A stretch of DNA of 64,000 bases, from positions 1,054,001-1,118,000 of the forward strand of contig NZ_CP046973.1 in the NCBI RefSeq assembly GCF_009792235.1. Reading direction: 5' to 3'. The position numbers were made by a program, and so were the translations under genes. Positions 42,685 to 50,053 of the stretch are shown piece after piece (position 1 is the first letter of the stretch; each line of letters starts with the position of its first letter). The DNA comes from Microcystis aeruginosa FD4. GTDB taxonomy: Bacteria > Cyanobacteriota > Cyanobacteriia > Cyanobacteriales > Microcystaceae. The notes beneath the pieces were generated by a model. The model saw only the letters and a program-made list of their open reading frames with translations, searched no databases and was not told the origin of the DNA.

Positions 42685-42830
42685 TGGGGGTGGGGAAATG
42701 GGGGAATGGGGGAATGGGGGAATGGGGAAATGGGGGAATGGGGGAATGGGGGAATGGGGGAATGGGGAAATGGGGGAATTCAACTAAAAACCCCAAAACC
42801 CCAAAACCCTAAAATCTCAATACCCAACAC
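42685..42830. repeat. Compound minisatellite upstream of coaBC
   Basis: Units GGGGGAAT and GGGGAAAT repeat about a dozen times, then GGGGGAATTCAACTAAAAACCCC leads to CCCCAAAACCC/CCCTAAAA. On the minus strand, the same tract stays in frame with coaBC and encodes FPHFPIPPFPHSP-like residues. It follows the same composite plan as 7602-7795 and 30053-30236. Confidence 0.9.
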
Positions 42831-42939
42831 CTTCTAACTGATCACTGATAACTGATTCGGTTATCCCTATTCAAGATTTGTCTATCCCTGAGGGAGAAAC
42901 TGGTTATCCTAGTAAATAAAGGGTTGCTTCGGTGTTCTT

Positions 42940-43881
42940 ATGATTGACAAAATTTTAACTAAAGTTCGATCGCTTGCCAAGCCGTTATTAGTTCTAGGAT
43001 TAGTGACAACGTTGATTTTAGGCAGTATTCCCAATGCTTTAGCGGCATCGGGGGGTAGAATGGGGGGCGGTAGTTTTCGCGCCCCTAGTCGCAGTATTAG
43101 TCCTTCTAGAGGTGGTGGTTACAGTTCCCCGGGTTACGGTGGAGGTATTGGTTTTCCTTTCCTCTTACCCTTCTTTTGGGGTGGTGGTGGCGGTGGCTTA
43201 ATTTCTCTGTTAATCTTTTTTGCTATTGCCAATTTCCTCGTTAATGCTTTCCGTAATGGTGGAGGTAGTGACGAAAACGGTATGGCTGTTGAACCGGGAT
43301 ATGAAACCGTCTCCGTGGCTAAAGTACAGGTGGGTTTGTTGGCTAATGCCCGTTATCTGCAACAAGAATTAAATCAAATCGCCCTAACTGTGGATACTAG
43401 CACCTCCGAGGGACGCGTCGAAGTCTTACAAGAATCGGCCCTCGCCCTGTTACGTCATCCGGAATACTGGGTTTATGGTAACGTCGATTGCCAACAAACC
43501 AGCCTCAGCAGTGCAGAAGCGAAGTTTAATCAGTGGTCCCTCAACGAACGCGGTAAATTAACGGCGGAAACCTTAACTAATTACAATAACCAACTGCGTC
43601 AAGGTTCTAGAGAAAATATTTTACCCGAATCGGCTGGAGAATTAGCTAAAACCGCACCGGAAGGCTATATTTTGGTGACTATTTTAGCCGGCATTGTTGG
43701 TAAATTTTCCCTAGCCAAAATTAATGATTCCCAAGACTTGAAACAGGCCCTGCAACAAATTGGTAGTATGGGAGGCGATCGACTTTTGGCGGTAGAAGTG
43801 ATCTGGACTCCCCAAGCCGAGGGTGATATTCTCAGTCAAGATGACATTCTCGCTAATTATCCCGATCTGAAATTAGTGTAA
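42940..43881 (+). CDS. DUF1517 membrane protein
   Basis: The 313-residue product has an N-terminal signal/anchor (PLLVLGLVTTLILGSIPNAL), a Gly/Ser/Arg-rich stretch (GGRMGGGSFRAPSRS, then GGGYSSPGYGGG), a membrane segment LISLLIFFAIANFLVNAF and a C-terminal DUF1517 domain with SVAKVQVGLLANARYLQQEL. DUF1517 proteins are conserved in cyanobacteria and chloroplasts; function is unknown. It has its own terminator. Confidence 0.88.
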   Translation: MIDKILTKVRSLAKPLLVLGLVTTLILGSIPNALAASGGRMGGGSFRAPSRSISPSRGGGYSSPGYGGGIGFPFLLPFFWGGGGGGLISLLIFFAIANFLVNAFRNGGGSDENGMAVEPGYETVSVAKVQVGLLANARYLQQELNQIALTVDTSTSEGRVEVLQESALALLRHPEYWVYGNVDCQQTSLSSAEAKFNQWSLNERGKLTAETLTNYNNQLRQGSRENILPESAGELAKTAPEGYILVTILAGIVGKFSLAKINDSQDLKQALQQIGSMGGDRLLAVEVIWTPQAEGDILSQDDILANYPDLKLV

Positions 43882-43913
43882 TTTTTCGGTGGATAACCCT
43901 AGATAGCGACCAA

Positions 43914-43938
43914 AATCTCCCCTTCAAAGGGAGATTTT
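43914..43938 (+). terminator. Terminator of the DUF1517 gene
   Basis: AATCTCCC and GGGAGATT form an 8-bp stem with loop CTTCAA (approximately), followed by TTTT, 33 bases past the stop. It faces the convergent epimerase gene. Confidence 0.8.
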
Positions 43939-43962
43939 TTGATTATTAAAGAATTGCTCCCA

Positions 43963-44913
43963 TTAACAATATAATTCCTGAATCCACTGCCATTCTTGGG
44001 CTAATCCTTCGGCTAGGGAGACTTGGGGATTATAACCTAAGATTGTACGGGCTTTGGTGACATCGGCGGCGGTGTGACGGGCATCTCCTCGGGCCAATCC
44101 TTGATGCGATCGCAAAATCGGTTTACCGATGACTTTTTCCATGGTATCCAAGACATCCAACAATACCACGCGACTACCCCCACCAATATTAAACACCTCC
44201 CCCACCGCTTCCGGCACTAGGGCAGCGGCTAAATTAGCGGCTACAGCATCGCTAATAAAGGTAAAATCGCGGGTTTGTTTGCCATCTCCGTAGATGCCGA
44301 TAGCTTTACCTGCGATCGCTGCTTGCAAAAACTTATGGAAAGCCATATCGGGACGTTGCCGCGGTCCATAAACGGTGAAATAACGCAAGGCAGTGACGGG
44401 AACGTTAAAATTCTGGTGATATAGCCAACAGAGTCTTTCTGCCGCTAATTTGGTGATGCCGTAGGGTGAAACTGGTTGGGGACAAAGGGTTTCGGGAGTC
44501 GGCATCGTTTCCGCATTGCCATACACCGAGGAAGTGGAAGCAAAAACCATCCTTTGTAAAGAAGGGGTTTCCTTAGCGGCCTCAAGAATAATTTGAGTGG
44601 CATTTATATTCCTTTCGGTATATTGACGAAATCCATCACCCCAGCTTGCTCTGACTCCTGCTTGGGCCGCCTGATGGAATAATACTTCTACTCCTTGCAA
44701 CAGTTGTCGCCAGTCGAGGGCTTGTATATCCGCTTCAATTAACTTAAATTCGCGATATTTTGCTAGAATATGGGCATTTTTGCGCTTTAAACTGGGGTCG
44801 TAATAATCGTTAAATTGATCGATACCGATCACCTGATCTCCTTGTTCTAAAAGCTTTTGGGCCAAGTTAGAACCGATAAAACCTGCGACACCAGTAACAA
44901 TATGAGTAGCCAT
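43963..44913 (-). CDS. NAD-dependent sugar epimerase (UDP-glucuronate 4-epimerase-like)
   Basis: The 316-residue product is an extended SDR: GVAGFIGSNLAQKLLEQGDQV at the start, FNDYYDPSLKRKN typical of UDP-glucuronate 4-epimerases, ASTSSVYGNAE and the catalytic YGITK (Tyr-x3-Lys). It inverts C4 of a nucleotide sugar for cell-surface polysaccharides. UDP-glucuronate is the likely substrate from the DYYD-x6 motif, but UDP-glucose relatives cannot be excluded. The 44914-45124 gap has no gene. Confidence 0.88.
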   Translation of the reverse strand: MATHIVTGVAGFIGSNLAQKLLEQGDQVIGIDQFNDYYDPSLKRKNAHILAKYREFKLIEADIQALDWRQLLQGVEVLFHQAAQAGVRASWGDGFRQYTERNINATQIILEAAKETPSLQRMVFASTSSVYGNAETMPTPETLCPQPVSPYGITKLAAERLCWLYHQNFNVPVTALRYFTVYGPRQRPDMAFHKFLQAAIAGKAIGIYGDGKQTRDFTFISDAVAANLAAALVPEAVGEVFNIGGGSRVVLLDVLDTMEKVIGKPILRSHQGLARGDARHTAADVTKARTILGYNPQVSLAEGLAQEWQWIQELYC

Positions 44914-45124
44914 TTAATCCTAGTCGTTGATATTTTGTCTCGATTGTAATCATTTTTGCGCTTTTTGCCGCAATCAATGTCCGCCGTCAGTTGTTAGCTT
45001 TTAGGGGTTAAAATCGATAGATTTCTTGAAAATATAGGAATTTTACTGGTTTTATCCAATTTTGCCGATCAGATAAAAAACCTACCAGATGCTGCTGATT
45101 CCGTCGCAGTTGATCCCATCCCTT

Positions 45125-46294
45125 TTAGCGAGGGACTTCTGGCGACATCTCAGTTAAACTGGCATTTTGATAATAATGGCTGAGAATGCGATCATAAGTC
45201 ACCCCTTGATCGGCGAGGGAAAAAGCGCCCCATTGACTTAAACCGATCCCATGACCGAAACCGCGACCATTGATGGCAAAAGTACCGTTATTAGCTGAAA
45301 TCGTGAATAGGGTACTACGCAGCTCCAGTATTCGCCGTAATTGGGTATCAGAGATTAATTTAGAGCCTTGAGCGCCCACTACACGCATTGTAATCACTCG
45401 TCCGTGGGGAGTGATCCTTTCGGGAGATAGCGATCGCACGCGACCGACACCACCGATTAAACGGCCTAATTCACTGGCACTAAAGTTTTTTGACCATTGA
45501 AATACCGGTGCGACCTGATCGTAATCGACGACACCGCGCAGGTAGGGTAAGGGGGAATTCCAAACATCTTCGACATTTTCTGTATGACCCCCAGAGGAGG
45601 AGTGAAACACCGCTAGAATCGGTTTGCCGTTGAAGATCATAATTTGTCCGGCGGTGCCATCAACGGCCTCGTGGGTGCTAGTAAACTCGCTTTCCAGACC
45701 CTTATAAACTTGGGTGCGGGTGGTGGTATCGAGATCGTAGATGCGATTGCCGGAAGTATTCATTTGGTAGAGAGCATAGGTACGCGCCGCCACGGATTGG
45801 GCTTTTAAGGCCTCTTGCGGCCAGGAGGGAATCGCTTCCGCACCGACGACACTATAGAGATATTCCTCTAAATCGACTAAATTTACGGCTGTCACCCCAG
45901 AACCTTGCCGAATGATCCGTATCCGTCCTCGATACCAGCGATCGTTAATCCAGACGTAACCATCATTCTCCGGTTCGATGAGCAATTGACTGGCCTGCCA
46001 ATCGGCCAAACCCACCGCTTTTCCTCTGGGATTAGCATTGAGGGCATTCATGGCGGTCAATTCTCCTAAGACTCTGCCGGCCCCATCTTTTACCACAGCA
46101 TCGGTGGAACTGCCCACGGAGACGGCACTAACACCTTTACTGATGGCAATGCGTAATTCGACAGCAGCCTGGACTGGAGCGATAATCAAAGCCCAAAAAA
46201 CTAGGACGAGCCAACTATAGGCAGGAAGGCGCAGCAGGCAACTGCCCAGCAGCCTTGCTGTGTGTTTATTGGTCATGGGGATCGGACTCCTCAC
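45125..46294 (-). CDS. SpoIID/LytB-domain protein, exported
   Basis: The 389-residue product has an N-terminal hydrophobic region (YSWLVLVFWALIIAPVQAA) and the SpoIID core: VNLVDLEEYLYSVVGAEAIPSWPQEALKAQSVAARTYAL (here residues ~140-180), with YKGLESEF, HSSSGGHTENVEDVW and GRGFGHGIGLSQWGA. SpoIID is a lytic transglycosylase acting on peptidoglycan; LytB-like proteins modify amidases. A cell-wall role in a cyanobacterium is inferred. The exact start is one of two close ATGs. Confidence 0.88.
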   Translation of the reverse strand: MRSPIPMTNKHTARLLGSCLLRLPAYSWLVLVFWALIIAPVQAAVELRIAISKGVSAVSVGSSTDAVVKDGAGRVLGELTAMNALNANPRGKAVGLADWQASQLLIEPENDGYVWINDRWYRGRIRIIRQGSGVTAVNLVDLEEYLYSVVGAEAIPSWPQEALKAQSVAARTYALYQMNTSGNRIYDLDTTTRTQVYKGLESEFTSTHEAVDGTAGQIMIFNGKPILAVFHSSSGGHTENVEDVWNSPLPYLRGVVDYDQVAPVFQWSKNFSASELGRLIGGVGRVRSLSPERITPHGRVITMRVVGAQGSKLISDTQLRRILELRSTLFTISANNGTFAINGRGFGHGIGLSQWGAFSLADQGVTYDRILSHYYQNASLTEMSPEVPR

Positions 46295-46477
46295 ACAATC
46301 GATCGATAATCAATTTTAACCGGACTGGGATTTTTTTGCTACTCCAGTTCGGAAAAATTTTTCCGCTGCCACTTTTTCCCGATTGTCTGACAATTTTTCT
46401 CTCCTCTGGCCCCTGAATCGGCAAATTGCCTTATTTTGTCCGATTAATCGGGATTTATTCGGGTTAGTCGATTATTC

Positions 46478-46575
46478 TATAGCGGTATGCAGTCGAATGA
46501 GGTATACTGCAACAAGCTATAAGTCAGTCTAGGCAAGACGATGGTCTGTATCTCACTCAAGCGAATACCGCTATA
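46478..46575. mobile_element. MITE family D, about 98 bp
   Basis: Perfect 11-bp inverted ends TATAGCGGTAT (46478-46488) and ATACCGCTATA (46565-46575), with imperfect extension inward (GCAGTCGAATGAG versus CTCACTCAAGCGA). It borders a truncated coiled-coil frame. No target duplication was confirmed. Confidence 0.65.
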
Positions 46576-46577
46576 TC

Positions 46578-46736
46578 CGGTTAGAAGTCCACGAAAAAAC
46601 AACCGAAGATATAAGGGTACGGAAAGAAGATATCGACCGGCAGTCGGCCGAGTTTAACCAATGGATGACCAGAATCAAAGCAAGGCTGGACGCAATCGCA
46701 GGCAAGCTCGAACGGGCCAAAAACAACACCAAGTAG
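46578..46736 (+). pseudogene. C-terminal fragment of a coiled-coil protein
   Basis: Right after the MITE D end an open frame reads RLEVHEKTTEDIRVRK, EDIDRQSAEFNQWMTRIK and ARLDAIAGKLERAKNNTK, then TAG. This is a helical tail of a lost gene; the start is missing. Family unknown. Confidence 0.45.
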
Positions 46737-46814
46737 AGCGAACGCAAAGCGCTCGCTACGCCAGATCGCATTCTCTCGCTCAAAGGAAAAGGTGCTTCAT
46801 GAGTTTATCTAAAA

Positions 46815-48193
46815 ATGTCGGGGTGAAGACCCTCGGTTTTACCGACGGGATGAAACCCCGACCAAAAGCAAACAGCGAAGCACGACTCAATTGACAATCT
46901 AGGCTTTGTGGGTTAGTATAAATATAGTTGTTTGAGGTCGATAAACAATGATTGTCTTAGAAATGAAAGCAGTATTAAAACCAAGTCAATGTACTGCCAT
47001 TGACGATGCTATTCGGACAGTTCAGTTCATCAGAAACAAAGCTTTAAGACTTTGGATGGACGCGAAAAGAGAAGATAAAATAAATAAATATTCTCTCAAT
47101 AAATACTGTGCAGTTTTAGCTAAAGAGTTTGAGTTCGCTAATGAACTAAATTCTACAGCTAGACAAGCATCGGCAGAACGGGCATGGTCTGCTATTTCTC
47201 GTTTCTATGACAATTGTAAAAAAGGTGTGAAGGGCCAGAAAGGTTATCCTAAGTTTCAGAAGAATAATCGTTCTGTAGAATATAAACACTCTGGCTGGAA
47301 ACTATCTGACGACAGAAAGAAAATTACTTTCAGTGACGGAAAAAATATCGGAACAGTTAAACTGAAAGGAACTAGAGACCTGAATTTCTACCCCTTAGAC
47401 CAAATTAAACGGGTAAGGATTGTCAGACGCGCCGACGGCTACTATATTCAATTCTGCCTGAATTTAGATGTTCGGGAATATGCAAAACCCCTTGAACCAT
47501 CTAAGAAGTGTGTGGGATTAGATATGGGGCTAAAAGTATTCTATGCTAACAGCGATGGAGAAACGGTAGAAATACCGCAATACTATCGTAAAGCTGAGAA
47601 AACCTTAAATCGTCTCAATCGGAAAAAGTCTAAGAAGTTCCGTCGAGGACAACCCCAATCAAACAACTACCAAAAAGCGAGAAAGAGATATGCTAAAAAA
47701 CATTTAAGAGTAAGTAGGCAACGTAAAGGCTTTGGCTCAAAAGAGGCATTGCGCGTAATTAAATCTAACGATTTCATCGCTCAGGTCGATTTAAATGTTA
47801 AAGGCATGGTAAAAAACTCAAAACTAGCTAAATCTATTAGTGATGTGGCTTGGTCAACTTTTCGACAATGGTTAGAGTATTTTGGTTTTAAATATGGTAA
47901 GGCTACAGTAGCAGTAGCTCCCCATAACACCAGTCAAAATTGCTCTAATTGTGGTCAAAAAGTCCCTAAATCTCTATCTACTAGAACCCATGTTTGTCCC
48001 GATTGTGGCTATGTAGAAGATAGAGATATTAACGCCGCTATCAATATTCTCAAAAAGGGACTAAGTACGGTAGGGCATACTGGAACTCACGCTTGGGGAG
48101 AGATTCCCTCTGGTGAATGTTGGATACGTCCTGCCAGATTAAGGAAACTCAGTGAACCAAGAATCCCTCGCTTTTAGCGATGGGAGTGTCAAT
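46815..48193 (+). mobile_element. TnpB-only IS200/IS605-type element (intact copy)
   Basis: Left end palindrome GTCGGGGTGAAG...CTTCACCC-like region at 46815-46862 (GTCGGGG/CCCCGAC around CCTCGGTTTTACCGA), right-end hairpin CCCTCGCTTTTAGCGATGGG ending at about 48193 (TGTCAA). The same ends bound the broken copy at 15932-17366. The element carries one gene, tnpB, without a tnpA transposase, so mobility in trans would be needed. Confidence 0.85.
46948..48177 (+). CDS. tnpB: RNA-guided nuclease TnpB (OrfB family)
   Basis: The 409-residue product starts MIVLEMKAVLKPSQ and has the RuvC-like acidic sites in GLDMGLKVF, the glutamate/aspartate of FIAQVDLNVKGMV and RDINAAINIL, and a zinc ribbon with CSNCGQKVP and CPDCGYVE. 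The middle LDMGLK has Asp in place as in active TnpB. The guide (omega RNA) is expected to come from the 3' end and right-end region of the element. It is the intact relative of the gene at 15970-17151. Note that in VDLN an Asp stands where many TnpB have Glu, so activity is not certain. Confidence 0.9.
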   Translation: MIVLEMKAVLKPSQCTAIDDAIRTVQFIRNKALRLWMDAKREDKINKYSLNKYCAVLAKEFEFANELNSTARQASAERAWSAISRFYDNCKKGVKGQKGYPKFQKNNRSVEYKHSGWKLSDDRKKITFSDGKNIGTVKLKGTRDLNFYPLDQIKRVRIVRRADGYYIQFCLNLDVREYAKPLEPSKKCVGLDMGLKVFYANSDGETVEIPQYYRKAEKTLNRLNRKKSKKFRRGQPQSNNYQKARKRYAKKHLRVSRQRKGFGSKEALRVIKSNDFIAQVDLNVKGMVKNSKLAKSISDVAWSTFRQWLEYFGFKYGKATVAVAPHNTSQNCSNCGQKVPKSLSTRTHVCPDCGYVEDRDINAAINILKKGLSTVGHTGTHAWGEIPSGECWIRPARLRKLSEPRIPRF

Positions 48194-48276
48194 GTCGGCA
48201 AATCGATCGCTTCGACCAACTAACTGAACATAAGCCCACCTTATCATTCCGACAAGTAATACTTTTGTCAAACCCC

Positions 48277-48294
48277 TTTACAAACCGTTACAAA
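48277..48294 (+). promoter_or_regulatory. HLR1 box of the psbA promoter
   Basis: TTTACAAA-CC-GTTACAAA is a perfect match to the HLR1 consensus, two (G/T)TTACA(A/T)(A/T) repeats 2 bases apart, which the response regulator RpaB binds in cyanobacterial high-light genes. It is 61 bases before the psbA ATG; the -10 region is likely TAAGAT near 48301. This is the normal regulatory site of psbA, retained upstream of a truncated gene. Confidence 0.75.
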
Positions 48295-48354
48295 ATCTCT
48301 AAGATAGAGACATCATCAATCGTACCTCGATAACTTAATAGGAATCATCAACCA

Positions 48355-48753
48355 ATGACCACCACTCTACAACAGCGCGAAAGCGCCTCCCTGTGGGAGC
48401 AGTTCTGTCAGTGGATCACCAGCACCAACAACCGCTTATACATCGGTTGGTTCGGTGTGATCATGATCCCCACCCTGCTCACCGCCACCACCTGCTTCAT
48501 CATCGCCTTTATCGCCGCTCCTCCCGTAGATATCGACGGTATTCGCGAGCCTGTAGCTGGTTCCCTACTCTACGGAAACAACATCATCTCCGGTGCAGTT
48601 GTTCCCTCCTCCAACGCGATTGGACTCCACTTCTACCCCATCTGGGAAGCAGCTTCCTTAGATGAGTGGTTATACAACGGTGGTCCCTACCAGTTAGTCA
48701 TTTTCCACTTCTTACTAGGTGTCTTCTGCTACCTCGGTCCGTACAGGGGGTAA
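48355..48753 (+). pseudogene. psbA: psbA (D1 protein) 5' fragment
   Basis: The first 128 residues are those of photosystem II D1: TTTLQQRESASLWEQFCQWI, FGVIMIPTLLTATTCFII, PVAGSLLYGNNIISGAVVPS and LGVFCYLG. Real D1 continues RRQWELSYRLGM and is about 360 residues; here the frame reads GPYRG and stops at TAA (48751-48753), where a C-depleted tract begins. Membrane helices I and II are complete, helices III-V and the manganese ligands are missing. The promoter appears functional. Confidence 0.92.
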
Positions 48754-49596
48754 TGTAATTAAGTTTTGGTAGGAGTAGTGGTAGGGTGAATTATAAGAAA
48801 ATGTGAAGAGAGTATGAGGTTGGATGTTGATTTACAATGAGAATATGGGTAAATATATGATGGTAGAAGTTAGTTTATAAGGGTTAGTATTAGTGGTGTT
48901 GGAGTGGTAATTGATGTATTTTATGAAGGTGGAAAAAATTAAATTGTGATGTTGATGGTGTGTTAGGAGGTTAATTGGTATGTGATTTGATAGGGGAAAT
49001 TGGTATATTATTAGTGTTGCGGGTTTAATAGGTTTTAGTTTATAAATTTTTTAGTAGGTTTAATGTAGGATAGTGGTTGTTTAATTAATTTTAGTGAAGA
49101 TATAGGGTGTATTAGGTAGTGTTTTTTATGCAATTTTAGATGAGTTATTATATTGACGGAATAGATAGTATTAGTTTGATTGGAGGTTTGAGGTATATGG
49201 GTGACGGATATGGGTGGTGATCAATGAGTTTATAATAAAAGTTTTAATTTTATAACTGTAGTGTAGAGTTGAGATTGGTAGTGGTTGAGTTATGAAGTTG
49301 TGGGTTTTAGAGATGGTTGCTGGTTGGGGATGTTTGATAGTAGGTATTGATATGTAATTCAAAGTTGTATTTGAGATGGTGTAATGGAGGAAAGTTCACG
49401 CTAGAGTGATAAAATTGATTGGGTATTGAATGGAATGTAAGATTGGGATAGAAAGAGTTGGGTGAGGGTTGGGGGTTTTTGTGTTGGGGTGTGTGGTTGG
49501 GTGTTGTTGTTATGGTGTTTTGTTAAGGTTTTGTAGGTTGTGATTATTGTATTTTGTTATTATGTTTTGTTTGGTGTTGTGTTATTTGAAGTTTTA
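48746..49596. other. Cytosine-depleted tract of unknown origin
   Basis: By hand count only about 12 C occur in about 850 bases on the plus strand, while A, G and T are each about 30-38 percent; the last 150 bases also lose A and become nearly pure G/T. Composition is normal immediately on both sides. It carries no plausible gene (a 63-codon frame on the minus strand is just the G-free strand). It joins a cut psbA to a cut antitoxin. Hypotheses: low-quality or artefactual sequence, C-to-T-type editing of one strand, or unusual foreign DNA. Simple C-to-T conversion or C-deletion of the rest of psbA does not reproduce it by eye. Confidence 0.85.
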
Positions 49597-49721
49597 CTGA
49601 TATTCGTCGTCAAGAAATTGCCAGAGATGCTAGGGAGTCAATTAATGCTTTTCATCAAGGAGAATTGAAACCTCAACCCCTAGAAATTATTCTGAGAGAA
49701 TTGAGAGAAACTTTAGAATAG
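49596..49721 (+). pseudogene. Antitoxin C-terminal fragment
   Basis: Normal sequence resumes as TDIRRQEIARDARESINAFHQ, GELKPQPLEIILRELRETLE and TAG, an antitoxin tail typical for RelB/ParD-like partners of the toxin that starts 5 bases later. Its first part is replaced by the C-depleted tract. Confidence 0.65.
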
Positions 49722-49726
49722 ATATT

Positions 49727-50053
49727 ATGAGAGAACTGGTTTTAACGCCTAAATTTAAGCGGACTTTCCGTAAGTTTGTTCTCAGAAATCCTCAACGACA
49801 GAAAGCCATTGAGAAGACATTGGCACAAATGAGGGAAGATATTTATTTTTTGAACTTGGGAACTCATTCATTAAAAGGGGAATTATCGGGACTTAAAGCT
49901 TGTTCTTGTGGTTTTGATTGCCGGATTATTTTTTCTATAGAAATTGAGCCAGACACCCAGGAGGAAGTTATCATTTTACTTGACATTGGTACTCATCGAA
50001 AATTTGGGTCTGAAACCCCGTCGTTCTACGACGGCTTTACCGTTAAATACTAG
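49727..50053 (+). pseudogene. RelE/YafQ-type toxin, 3' end replaced by a transposon
   Basis: The frame begins RELVLTPKFKRTFRKFVLRNP and runs ELSGLKACSCGFDCRIIFS and ILLDIGTH, closely like the intact toxin at 51717 (LLIDIGSH). Normally a short tail such as DQVYRK follows; here it continues RKFGSETPSFYDGFTVKY, encoded by the left end of the TnpB element. The last strand is lost, probably altering or destroying the mRNA interferase. Confidence 0.7.

Noticed and set aside
49171..49362. 63-codon frame on the minus strand in the C-poor tract
   Set aside because: It exists only because the G-free strand has few stop codons in that frame; low-complexity Ile/Thr/Ser-rich product.
48746..49596. Tract as C-to-T converted rest of psbA
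   Set aside because: I compared the expected converted and C-deleted sequence of D1 residues after 128 by eye; no convincing match, and G content is too high for simple conversion.
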